Assembly: GCA_030673265.1 (NCBI GenBank)
Contig: DAOVJK010000050.1
Coordinates: 1-13,540, forward strand
Direction of reading: 5' to 3'
Source: Pseudomonadota bacterium
Lineage (GTDB): Bacteria; Desulfobacterota; Desulfobulbia; Desulfobulbales; JAGXFP01
DNA length: 13,540 nucleotides
Shown here piece after piece: positions 6,620-13,539 of this stretch; position 1 is the first letter of the stretch, and each line of letters begins with the position of its first letter. The position numbers and the translations under genes were made by a program. The notes under the pieces are model-generated. The model saw only the letters and a program-made list of their open reading frames with translations, was not told the DNA's origin and searched no databases.

Positions 6620-6922
6620 TAGGCATTCCCATTAGATTTTTTCAGGGCAACGAAGAAGAGACCTTGCAACATGTTCTGGCAGGATATCCTTCGGTCTGTT
6701 GTTTGATTTGACCTTAGGACACTGATGATATTCCCTTTAGTTGAATCGTGCAAATAGTTAAATTCCGTAGAAATACAAGCAAACTTAAGAGAAATGTTTT
6801 GCTTAGCCGGGTTTTTAGAGTAAAAATTAATGGGAGTTTATTGTCTGACGGGTGTTTTTTGGTTAGGTATAGTTGTGCGTGGTGGGTTTATCACTAAAAT
6901 CAACAAATAGATCAATTGATTT
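6620..6922. promoter_or_regulatory. Divergent control region between kinase and Hpt/regulator genes
   Basis: This 303-bp AT-rich gap must hold promoters for both directions. A plausible plus-strand promoter is TTGCTT (6799-6804), 16 nt, TAAAAA (6821-6826). The perfect 10-bp palindrome ATCAATTGAT (6911-6920) ends two bases before the Hpt start codon, where a Shine-Dalgarno would be expected and is missing. No clear promoter is seen toward the kinase. Confidence 0.35.
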
Positions 6923-7327
6923 ATGAAAAATAAATTAGCTATACCTGCTTTATCCTCTGGTGGTGAGCAAGAAGATGTTCTGGCGCCGCCCCTTGACGTT
7001 GAAGGCTGCGTAAATATGCTTGGCGGTGACCGAGCCATGCTCCAAGAGCTTCTCCTGGAGTTCCTGGCCCAGCTCGATATGCAGGTTAAGGCCATTACTG
7101 CCGCTTTAGCGGAGGCTAATTCAGGTGTGGTCTGTCAGGTTGCCCATTCCATTAAAGGTGGGGCGGCCGTTCTGTCTGCGCACTCCTTAATGAGTGCTGC
7201 TGCGTTTCTCGAAGAGCTCGGTAAATCAGGAGATTTGCCTGAAGGGGAGGATAGTTTACTGATGTTGGAAAGAGAAGTTGCCCGGTTACGTTGCTATTGC
7301 AAGGGGGTGGCGAATAATGATGCTTAA
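6923..7327 (+). CDS. Stand-alone histidine phosphotransfer (Hpt) domain protein
   Basis: The 134-residue protein is a single Hpt four-helix bundle covering about residues 24-125. The phosphorylatable histidine is H75 in VAHSIKGGAAVLSA, which keeps the classical H-x-[IL]-K-G-G signature. The first 22 residues are polar and probably disordered. It has no signal peptide or membrane segment, so it should act as a cytosolic shuttle between a receiver domain and a response regulator. It lies 118 bp upstream of a NarL-type regulator on the same strand and opposite the hybrid kinase, so these are its likely partners. ATG at 6923 has no recognisable Shine-Dalgarno. The start is kept because the domain begins soon after it and no better site is seen. 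Confidence 0.85.
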   Translation: MKNKLAIPALSSGGEQEDVLAPPLDVEGCVNMLGGDRAMLQELLLEFLAQLDMQVKAITAALAEANSGVVCQVAHSIKGGAAVLSAHSLMSAAAFLEELGKSGDLPEGEDSLLMLEREVARLRCYCKGVANNDA

Positions 7328-7445
7328 TTATCTGAGATCTATCGAGAATAAGAATCTTTACTATTTAAATAATAGTGGGATTTTGATAGGCTGCTGATTT
7401 TAGCAGATTTGTTCGATAATCGAAATTAGGTCTGGAGCTCAGCTT

Positions 7446-8123
7446 GTGACAAGTATTGTAATTGTTGAAGATCACCCACTGGTACTGGAAGCGGTTAAAC
7501 AGCTTTTCAGTGGCAACGAGAGGATGACGGTCGTCGGTGAGGCTCATTCTGGTGAGATAGCGCTCGATATGATCCGTGACTTGAAGCCTGATGTCGTGAT
7601 TCTGGACATATCTCTGCCGGATATAAATGGTCTCGATCTGTGCCCGCTGTTTCTGGATGTTGCTCCGGGAACAAAGGTTGTTTTTTTCTCGATGCACGAG
7701 GAAGTCTCCTATATTCACCGGGCCCTTAGCAGCGGGGCTATTGGTTATGTCTTGAAGTCGGCCCCGGTGAGCTGCCTGATTGCCGCTGTTGAGCATGTTC
7801 GAGACGGCAAATATTATTTGAGTCCTGAGGTTAATCAGACGGTCGTTAAAAGTTTCCTGGGTGGGGAGTACGATCTCGGTAAAGCCAAGGGGAAACTTGG
7901 CCCCGCTCCATTGCCCGGCGGTTTGAGTGCCAGGGAATTCCAGGTTTTGCAGTTGGTCCTTGATGGCTCGACCAATAAAAGAATAGCTGATTTACTATGT
8001 CTTAGCCCCAAGACTATTGAGAAGCACCGGGCCAATATTATGGAAAAGGCCAAATCCCGGACCCCGATGGATCTTTTCCGGTTTGCGGTGAAAAATAAGG
8101 TCATTGACCCCGGTTGCTGGTAG
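7446..8123 (+). CDS. NarL/FixJ-family response regulator (REC plus LuxR-type HTH)
   Basis: This 225-residue transcription regulator has a receiver domain (about 3-118) with acidic pair E8/D9, phospho-acceptor D54 (VILDISLPDINGLD), S82 in the switch position where Thr is also common, and K104. A LuxR/GerE-type HTH (about 158-218) has the family signature LSAREFQVLQLVLDGSTNKR and a recognition helix around LSPKTIEKHRANI. Phosphorylation should promote dimerisation and DNA binding. The start is GTG at 7446 with GGAG (7433-7436) nine bases upstream. The upstream Hpt gene is probably in the same transcript, although the 118-bp gap contains short inverted repeats (CTGCT/AGCAG; ACTATT/AATAGT) that could hold a second promoter or an attenuator. 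Its target genes are unknown. Confidence 0.9.
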   Translation: MTSIVIVEDHPLVLEAVKQLFSGNERMTVVGEAHSGEIALDMIRDLKPDVVILDISLPDINGLDLCPLFLDVAPGTKVVFFSMHEEVSYIHRALSSGAIGYVLKSAPVSCLIAAVEHVRDGKYYLSPEVNQTVVKSFLGGEYDLGKAKGKLGPAPLPGGLSAREFQVLQLVLDGSTNKRIADLLCLSPKTIEKHRANIMEKAKSRTPMDLFRFAVKNKVIDPGCW

Positions 8124-8477
8124 GACTTTGCAAAACCGGTTGCTTTATGCTGCCCGTGTCCCCTTCATCTAGTTCCCAATTTGCCAGTTGTCGTGCTGTT
8201 GCTGCTCAGGCTGGTCGCACCAGTTTCATTCTGCCGTATTTCTGATTTAGTAGAGCGATCAAGTCTTCTTGAAATAATAATATCGGAGTCTGTCGGGTGA
8301 GTCTGAAGTCTACACATCTCTGATACTCCGGTATTATGGTGAAAGACGAGGGAATCGGTTATTCTGGCTCCTGGTTTCGGGCATCAGTATAGAGGTGGTT
8401 GGGAGTAGTAAGAAAACCACAGTAGTTTAACAACAGACTATAGCTCGGGAAATTTAGTAACTAAAAGAGGATTGGCA
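8124..8477. other. 354-bp gene-free stretch with a long inverted repeat
   Basis: No credible coding region is present. It contains a 13-bp inverted repeat (8277-8289 with 8325-8337, one G-T wobble) and a 6-bp one (GTGGTT 8395-8400 with AACCAC 8415-8420). Just after the regulator gene the nonamer CCGGTTGCT is repeated (8110-8118 and 8136-8144). It may be the leader of yqeY or hold a small RNA. Confidence 0.4.
8277..8337. repeat. 13-bp inverted repeat forming a large stem-loop
   Basis: ATAATATCGGAGT (8277-8289) pairs with ACTCCGGTATTAT (8325-8337) at 12 of 13 positions, the remaining one being a G-U wobble in RNA. The 35-nt loop contains GAGTCTG-like repeats. No T-run follows, so it is not an intrinsic terminator. 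A structured 5' leader, a small RNA or a miniature element are the options. Confidence 0.5.
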
Positions 8478-8873
8478 ATGGGTTTACAGGAAAAGATCAG
8501 GACCGACTTGAAAGAGGCTATGTTGAGTAAAGACACGGCCCGGATTTCCACTCTGCGGATAATTATGGGAGAATTTGCCCGGCAGACCAAGAAGGAGTTA
8601 ACCGACAAGGAAGTCCAGGGCGTGATTCGTCAGCTGGTTAAATCAGAAGCGGAAATGTTGACCATTAGCGGGGCAGAGAGTTCTGATTACATGGAGATTT
8701 TAGAAAGTTACCTGCCTAAGCAGCCAACCGAGGCGGAGATTCGGGCTTGGATAACCGATAATATTAATATTGGCGATTTTGCCAACAAGATGCAGGCCAT
8801 GAAACCGATCATGACCAATTTTGGTGGCGCGGCCGATGGTAATTTGGTTCGTAAGATCCTGGAGAGCCTTTAA
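8478..8873 (+). CDS. yqeY: GatB/YqeY domain protein
   Basis: This 131-residue cytosolic protein has the YqeY layout: an N-terminal helical part (LQEKIRTDLKEAMLSKDTAR, STLRIIMGEF) followed by the ILESYLPKQ hinge and a small C-terminal domain related to the tail of GatB (NKMQAMKPIMTNFGGAADGNLVRKIL). YqeY is widespread and is thought to act with tRNA or amidotransferase-type enzymes, but its role is not settled. It is somewhat shorter than the usual 145-150 residues. The start at 8478 is chosen because AGAGGA (8466-8471) lies 6 nt upstream; an in-frame TTG at 8472 overlaps this spacing. In many bacteria yqeY lies near rpsU, dnaG and rpoD; none of these are in the window. Confidence 0.88.
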   Translation: MGLQEKIRTDLKEAMLSKDTARISTLRIIMGEFARQTKKELTDKEVQGVIRQLVKSEAEMLTISGAESSDYMEILESYLPKQPTEAEIRAWITDNINIGDFANKMQAMKPIMTNFGGAADGNLVRKILESL

Positions 8874-8891
8874 CGCGAAAGTGAAGGTGTT

Positions 8892-8991
8892 GGGGGCGGC
8901 GAAAACTTCGATATACGCCCCTGAAAATAAGCGAAGATTGCAAGTGGTCTTGGGGGGGCGAGGCCGTAGAGTATGATCGCGAGGCCCCCTT
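8892..8991 (+). terminator. Two GC-rich hairpins between convergent yqeY and mltB-like genes
   Basis: The first hairpin is GGGGCG (8893-8898) with CGCCCC (8916-8921), containing an inner CGAA-AAC-TTCG stem. The second is GGGGGC (8954-8959) with GCCCCC (8984-8989) around a 24-nt loop, followed by TTGTTCTTT. GCGAGGCC is directly repeated at 8958-8965 and 8979-8986. Neither has a clean T-run, so termination is likely but not proven. The pair may serve both convergent genes or be a dispersed repeat. Confidence 0.35.
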
Positions 8992-9026
8992 GTTCTTTGC
9001 AAAGTTTGCGCTTAGCTGCCGATGCC

Positions 9027-10094
9027 TCAATCTTTGAAGCGGGCCGCCAACCTGGTTACCGCCATTGCATAGCGGTTTGAGTTATTCCACTTGGTTATGG
9101 CCTGGAAATTTGGATAGCCAGCCAGGTATCGCATGGTGCCGTTTTTCTGTTCAAGGCCGACGATGGTCACCTCTCGATCACCTGGGGGCGGGATCATCGG
9201 TACTTTCTGGGTAGCCATGACCTCCCGCCAGGGTAGGAGTCCTTTTCTGCCTTTTTTGTAAGCCTCTTTTAGTTTCTCCCCTTGCAATTCCTTGCCGATA
9301 TCCAGGTAGATGGGCGCCTCGAAAGTCCATTTGTAGCGGTGCAGATAGTTGGCGATGCTGGCCAGGATGTCCGGAATTGAAGCCCAGACATCCCGCCGAT
9401 TGTCATTGTCGAAATCTACTGCATATTCACGGAAACTGGAGGGGATAAACTGGGTTTGGCCGAAGGCGCCTCCGTAAGAACCGGTGATCCCTTTGGGATC
9501 GATCTTGTTTTCGCGGCAGAGCAGGAGGTAGCTGATCAACTGCTCGCGGTAAAAGGCGCTCCGGCGCGGGTAGGCATCGAACATGGTGTTAAGGGTCCTA
9601 AACATATTAAACGCCCCCTTATGTTTGCCGTATCTGCTTTCAATGCCCCAGATGGCTACCACGATTTCCCGCTCCACGCCCAGCTCTTTTTCGATTCTGT
9701 CCAGGAGTTTTCGATGTTTTTTTAGTTTCTTGCGGCCTTCGTTGATGGTTTTGGCAGTGATGAAACGAGGGTAATATTCGTACCATGGCCGTGCCTCCCA
9801 TTGCTTGTCCATGAGTTCCAAGGTACGCCGCAGGATGGCGACTTCTTTAAAGAGTTTGTCCAGTTCCTGGCGACTGAAACCGTGTTTTTCCTGGAGTTCA
9901 GTGAAAAGTTTCTGATAACGCGAACTGGTGAGACTGATAAGTTGGCCGTCTTCAACCAGATCCGCCGCCAGAGGTTTGGTTTTAGCCGGGGCGGCGCTGG
10001 CAGTTCCGGCGATAAGTGGCAGGATCAGAAGGGCCGCAAGCAGTAGAGAGAAAAGTTGCCTGGTTGTCGTGTTTGTCATTTTGTCTTTTATCAT
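9027..10094 (-). CDS. MltB-family lytic murein transglycosylase
   Basis: This 355-residue protein cleaves the MurNAc-GlcNAc bond of peptidoglycan with formation of a 1,6-anhydro end. A Sec signal peptide covers about residues 10-35 (cleavage near SASAAP-type ASAA). No lipobox cysteine is present, so unlike E. coli MltB it should be a soluble periplasmic enzyme. The catalytic glutamate is E152 in IWGIESRYG. The family motifs GSYGGAFGQTQFIPSSF (about 205-221) and DFDNDNRRDVW follow, and the C-terminal part has the usual YLAGYPNFQAITKWN stretch. The start at 10094 overlaps the stop of the upstream DHH gene by 4 bp (ATGA), supporting translational coupling; M6 at 10079 is an alternative. It is the last gene of the lptD cluster. 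Confidence 0.9.
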   Translation of the reverse strand: MIKDKMTNTTTRQLFSLLLAALLILPLIAGTASAAPAKTKPLAADLVEDGQLISLTSSRYQKLFTELQEKHGFSRQELDKLFKEVAILRRTLELMDKQWEARPWYEYYPRFITAKTINEGRKKLKKHRKLLDRIEKELGVEREIVVAIWGIESRYGKHKGAFNMFRTLNTMFDAYPRRSAFYREQLISYLLLCRENKIDPKGITGSYGGAFGQTQFIPSSFREYAVDFDNDNRRDVWASIPDILASIANYLHRYKWTFEAPIYLDIGKELQGEKLKEAYKKGRKGLLPWREVMATQKVPMIPPPGDREVTIVGLEQKNGTMRYLAGYPNFQAITKWNNSNRYAMAVTRLAARFKD

Positions 10095-11065
10095 CCAAAA
10101 ACCTTGTCAAAAGTGGTTATAAATTCATTCAGCATCTCAGTCGGTAACCCATTGATCCCTGCTGCTGCCGGTCGCCCGCCGCCGGTGGGGAAGGTGCGAC
10201 ACAGTTGGTCAGCCCCGGTCCGGTTGGTCAGCGGCGCCCGGATACTTGCCATGATGGTGTTGTCGCCGTTGTCTATCAGCAGGGCATGGGCCAGATCCTC
10301 TCGGTCCCGGGCCTTCTCGTTGATAAAGACCCCGGCGACCCGGCGGCACCAGGGGTCAGCCGGGAAACGGTAGATCCGCCCGACCGTGGTTTCCCGGAAG
10401 GGTGCTAATTGCCGGGCGTTTGCCATGTCACCATTAAAGCCTTCTCTGAGTTTAGCCAATTCCGGCGCAGAATGCCAGAAATCCAGAGGATCTCGGTAAC
10501 TTTTCAAGGCATTGTACAGATCGGCGGGGTGGAAATAGAGATCTTCGACCGATTTGCCGTAGCCGTTATAGTTTAAAAGCTCACCGAGTTCTCTGAGAAT
10601 TTCAAGTTCTCGCTCATTCAGAGTGGTTCCGACTGCCGCCTGCTGGGCGGATTTATGCAGGTTGTCGCCGAAGGCCCCGGTGATTGCCCAGTTTCGGAAG
10701 CGGCCGTTTAGCATCCGATCAACGATCAGCGAGGTGCATGTTTCCGGTTCCGGATGGATGTGGCTTTCCAGGTTGGCTGAGTCCGGTAATTTCCCTGCAT
10801 AATGATGATCAATATAACGAACCAGGTTGTGCTTGAGCAGTTCCTCCAGCGGTTGTCGATTGGTATCAAGGGAAATATCGAAAACGGTTATTTCAGCGTT
10901 CTTGATTCCGGCCAGACGGTCAAGCAGCCGGATGTCCCGCTTAACCCCGGTTATCAACGTGGCGGTGGGGCGAGGTTCGGCCAACCGGAGCTGGTGCAGA
11001 GCGCAGATGCCGTCGCTGTCGCCGTTAAAGACATCGAAGTATTTTCCTGTTGTTTGGTTTGCCAT
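10091..11065 (-). CDS. DHH-family phosphoesterase
   Basis: This 324-residue cytosolic protein belongs to the DHH/DHHA1 superfamily, which includes RecJ nucleases, NrnA oligoribonucleases and c-di-AMP or pAp phosphatases. The metal-binding motifs are visible: N-G-D-S-D-G (14-19, D16 and D18), D63 in VFDISLD, the D-H-H triad D86-H87-H88, and GAFGDN with D134. The C-terminal glycine-rich loop GGGRPAAAGIN (295-305) corresponds to the substrate-binding GGGH-type motif of DHHA1 domains but lacks the histidine. The substrate (nanoRNA, cyclic dinucleotide or other) cannot be decided. AGGA lies 5 nt upstream of the ATG. It sits 119 bp downstream of lptD and overlaps the mltB-like gene, so it is probably co-transcribed with envelope genes, although its own role need not be envelope-related. 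Confidence 0.85.
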   Translation of the reverse strand: MANQTTGKYFDVFNGDSDGICALHQLRLAEPRPTATLITGVKRDIRLLDRLAGIKNAEITVFDISLDTNRQPLEELLKHNLVRYIDHHYAGKLPDSANLESHIHPEPETCTSLIVDRMLNGRFRNWAITGAFGDNLHKSAQQAAVGTTLNERELEILRELGELLNYNGYGKSVEDLYFHPADLYNALKSYRDPLDFWHSAPELAKLREGFNGDMANARQLAPFRETTVGRIYRFPADPWCRRVAGVFINEKARDREDLAHALLIDNGDNTIMASIRAPLTNRTGADQLCRTFPTGGGRPAAAGINGLPTEMLNEFITTFDKVFG

Positions 11066-11184
11066 GACGGTCCTGTCTGAGCTGAATTGTTTTTTGAGTG
11101 TGATTTACGGTAACGATGATGCCGTAGATCTGATTGTGAGGCCCTTCGGGTTATTTCCGCAGTCTTCGCTTAACTGCGATGCTA
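11066..11184. other. Spacer between lptD and the DHH gene with small hairpins
   Basis: CGCAGT (11158-11163) pairs with ACTGCG (11173-11178), TACGG pairs with CCGTA (about 11106-11127), and CCCTTCGGG forms a tight mini-hairpin (11142-11150). None has a T-run on the minus strand, so read-through from lptD is likely. They may be processing sites. Confidence 0.3.
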
Positions 11185-13539
11185 TTATACTTCTGATTTG
11201 CGCAGTTCCAGGGCCTTGCCGATCCCGGTCAGAGAGAAGGTCAGCATCAAGCGGCGGTCTTCGGAGTCCCTGCTGCCGGTCAGTTCTACCCCCCAACACT
11301 GCGAGTTATAGAGCAGGCCGAGTGATTCGGCGGTTGTGTGATTGTCCTGAAGTGATCTGGTGGTGTTGTAGCGGGCTGAGAGTTTACCGGTTAACTGGAG
11401 CTGGGAAGAGATGTTCAGGTTGCTGGCCCCGCCCTTCACATAGTCATAGTCGATTGTCAGCTTGTCTTGCCGGTTGTTGTGGTATCTGCTTTGCAGGTTA
11501 TAGCGGCTCACTCCCTGGCCGTAGACATCTAACGCCGTTTGGTAACGAAGGAACAGGTCGGCTAGTGGGGATATCTCCAGATCCAGGGCCAGATCTGAAA
11601 AAGGGCGCCGTTTGTCGCCGGGCACGGTCAGGTCGCGCCTGGCCTCTTCGAGACTGTAAGATTGCTTTAATTTGAGATAACCGAGCTGCCGGGTTGGGAG
11701 GATCTGCGGACCAGCTTTGCCCGAGCGGAAGTAGTTGTTCAGTTCAAGGGTCAAACTATTATCATCGGCAAGGCGGTCAAAACCATCCAGATCCGGCAGG
11801 GTGCTTTGATCGCCGCTGGTTCGGTAGTTATAGCGCAGGTTGGGGCGGAAGGTGTGGGTAAGTCTCCGCTCGGCGGTGATGGGAAAGGCGCGGGCCAGAA
11901 GAGCGGCGATGTTGGTTGTGAAATCGAAGGTGTTACGGTTTTGGGCGTTGGCCGAGTTCCAGCCGCTAGCTGGAGTACCGATGGTCTCAACCCGATAAAC
12001 CGTTTCGCGAAAGCCGCCAGCGATGGTGCCTTCGAGCATGGGACCAAGTGGCATGGGTAGAATCAGTCTCGGTAAGAGATCCAGACGCTGGTAGCCGATT
12101 CCCTCCTCCGGACGGTAATAGACATATTCGGACTCCCAGCCGAAACTGAGGGGCAGATTCTTGAGCGGCTGGCGACGGCTGTACAGAACCCTGGGTAAGG
12201 TCTGAGTGGGTTCGACCCCGGTTAATTCGGTCAGGGTATCATCTACATGGCGTATTTCCAGGCCGCCGCTACCAAGTTGGCTGCGACTGGAAAATTGGAG
12301 GATCGATTCCCGAAAATTAAGACTTGCCTCCTGGAGGCCGCGATTGAAATCGTTAAGAAAATTACGGTTGCTCTGGGCAAAGCCGGTAAGTCCGTCGCGG
12401 TATTCATGGAGGAAGTCCTGGTCTGAAACTGTATCAGCATCGAGCCGGAGAACTGAGTTTTGGGAGAAATAGTGGTCGGCTTTAGCCCGGATCCAGTAAC
12501 GGTCATGCCTGGTCCGCAGGTAGCCGTCCTGGCGGTAATCGTCAGCACTGCCAGCAGGCCCCAGATCCTTGGTGCGGTCATGCTGGTAGTTGCCTGCCAG
12601 GGTGGCTCTGGAGTTGTAACTGGTCATATAGCGGAACTCCAGGCCCGCAAAAGTGCCGCGTTTTTCGTAATAACCGGGGAACAAGGTCAAGTCACTGCTG
12701 GGGGACAGATTTATAAAGAGGGGAGTTATGAAACCAACGCCGTCCCGGCTGGAGTGGGATATTTCCGGGAACAGGAAGCCTGTCTGTCTGGTGGTTTTGG
12801 CTGGCAGGGCCAGATATGGAATGTATAGCAGCGGCATCCTCTTTACTTTAAAGGTTGCGTGTTTCAGGTAGGCCATGCCGTCAACGGTGATATCGGCCTT
12901 GCGCCAGTTTATCGACCAGGCGGGGGATTTGTTGCCTTCGGTCTGGCAGGAGGTCGCTCTGCCGCCGAAAAAAACATAACGGTCTTTGGCAATCTTTTCG
13001 ACCCGTTTGCCGCTGAACTTAATTTCATGATCGGCCAGGGAGATGGTGGTAGAGGTCAGCTTGCCGGTTTGATCCTGCAGGTTCAGCAGGATGCTGCTGG
13101 CCGAGACAGTGCCGCTTGCTTCTTTAAGGAAGACATTGCCCCTGGCGTCAAGCTCGGAAGTCGTGGTCAGATATGTCAAGGTGTCGGCTCTGATCTCCAG
13201 GGGCTCGGTAGACTCTTCCTCGCTATTGCGAAGGACGACATCTCCTGCAGCGGTGATCTGTTGGGGGTCGTTGTGGTAGGTGATCTGGTCGGCTTCAAGA
13301 ACCCATGGCTCAGTGCTGTTTGCCTGGGCGCCGCTCTGATTGGCCTGGCAGGTTAACGTCAGGGCCAACAGGATAATAAAGCTGAGTTGAGCCGCTCGCC
13401 GGCACAAATGAAACTTATGCCCTTGCGGTATAAAGCTGAGTTGAGCCGCTCGTCGGCCCGAACCGATAAGCGAGTCCACGAGACATCGAGACTTATGCCC
13501 TTGCGGTATAAAGCTGAGTTGGGCCGCTCGCCGGCACAA
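11185..13539 (-). CDS. lptD: LPS-assembly outer-membrane protein LptD (5' end unresolved)
   Basis: LptD with LptE inserts lipopolysaccharide into the outer leaflet of the outer membrane. After a signal peptide the protein has an OstA/LptA-like jellyroll (from EPWVLEADQITYHND through about residue 240 of the open frame) and a large beta-barrel with alternating strands up to the C-terminus. The family hallmark ATSCQTEGNKSPAWSI (C198) is present. The barrel cysteine motif YNSQCWGVEL has one Cys (C748) where E. coli has two, so a single N-to-C disulfide is expected. The frame is open to the window edge, but only TTG at 13407 (codon 45) gives a normal signal peptide: MCRRAAQ, hydrophobic LSFIILLALTLT, cleavage near SGAQA. 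The mature protein would then be about 740 residues long minus the signal. Upstream codons translate the repeats and may not be used. No strong ribosome-binding site precedes 13407. Confidence 0.88.
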   Translation of the reverse strand: MCRRAAQLSFIPQGHKSRCLVDSLIGSGRRAAQLSFIPQGHKFHLCRRAAQLSFIILLALTLTCQANQSGAQANSTEPWVLEADQITYHNDPQQITAAGDVVLRNSEEESTEPLEIRADTLTYLTTTSELDARGNVFLKEASGTVSASSILLNLQDQTGKLTSTTISLADHEIKFSGKRVEKIAKDRYVFFGGRATSCQTEGNKSPAWSINWRKADITVDGMAYLKHATFKVKRMPLLYIPYLALPAKTTRQTGFLFPEISHSSRDGVGFITPLFINLSPSSDLTLFPGYYEKRGTFAGLEFRYMTSYNSRATLAGNYQHDRTKDLGPAGSADDYRQDGYLRTRHDRYWIRAKADHYFSQNSVLRLDADTVSDQDFLHEYRDGLTGFAQSNRNFLNDFNRGLQEASLNFRESILQFSSRSQLGSGGLEIRHVDDTLTELTGVEPTQTLPRVLYSRRQPLKNLPLSFGWESEYVYYRPEEGIGYQRLDLLPRLILPMPLGPMLEGTIAGGFRETVYRVETIGTPASGWNSANAQNRNTFDFTTNIAALLARAFPITAERRLTHTFRPNLRYNYRTSGDQSTLPDLDGFDRLADDNSLTLELNNYFRSGKAGPQILPTRQLGYLKLKQSYSLEEARRDLTVPGDKRRPFSDLALDLEISPLADLFLRYQTALDVYGQGVSRYNLQSRYHNNRQDKLTIDYDYVKGGASNLNISSQLQLTGKLSARYNTTRSLQDNHTTAESLGLLYNSQCWGVELTGSRDSEDRRLMLTFSLTGIGKALELRKSEV

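Noticed and set aside
8700..9030. Minus-strand open frames covering the yqeY/mltB intergenic region
   Set aside because: They overlap the 3' end of yqeY antisense and run through GC-rich hairpins. No start signal or domain is seen.
10827..11675. 282-residue plus-strand open frame across the lptD/DHH boundary
   Set aside because: It is antisense to two well-supported genes, is low-complexity Arg/Ser/Cys-rich, and has no ribosome-binding site.
12207..12225. GGGTTCGACCCC-like T-loop sequence
   Set aside because: It lies within lptD, with no tRNA acceptor, anticodon or D-arm around it, so it is a chance match and not a second att site.
12859..13356. 165-residue plus-strand open frame, Gly/Ala/Val-rich
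   Set aside because: It is antisense to the well-supported LptD jellyroll coding region, with no domain or initiation signal of its own.
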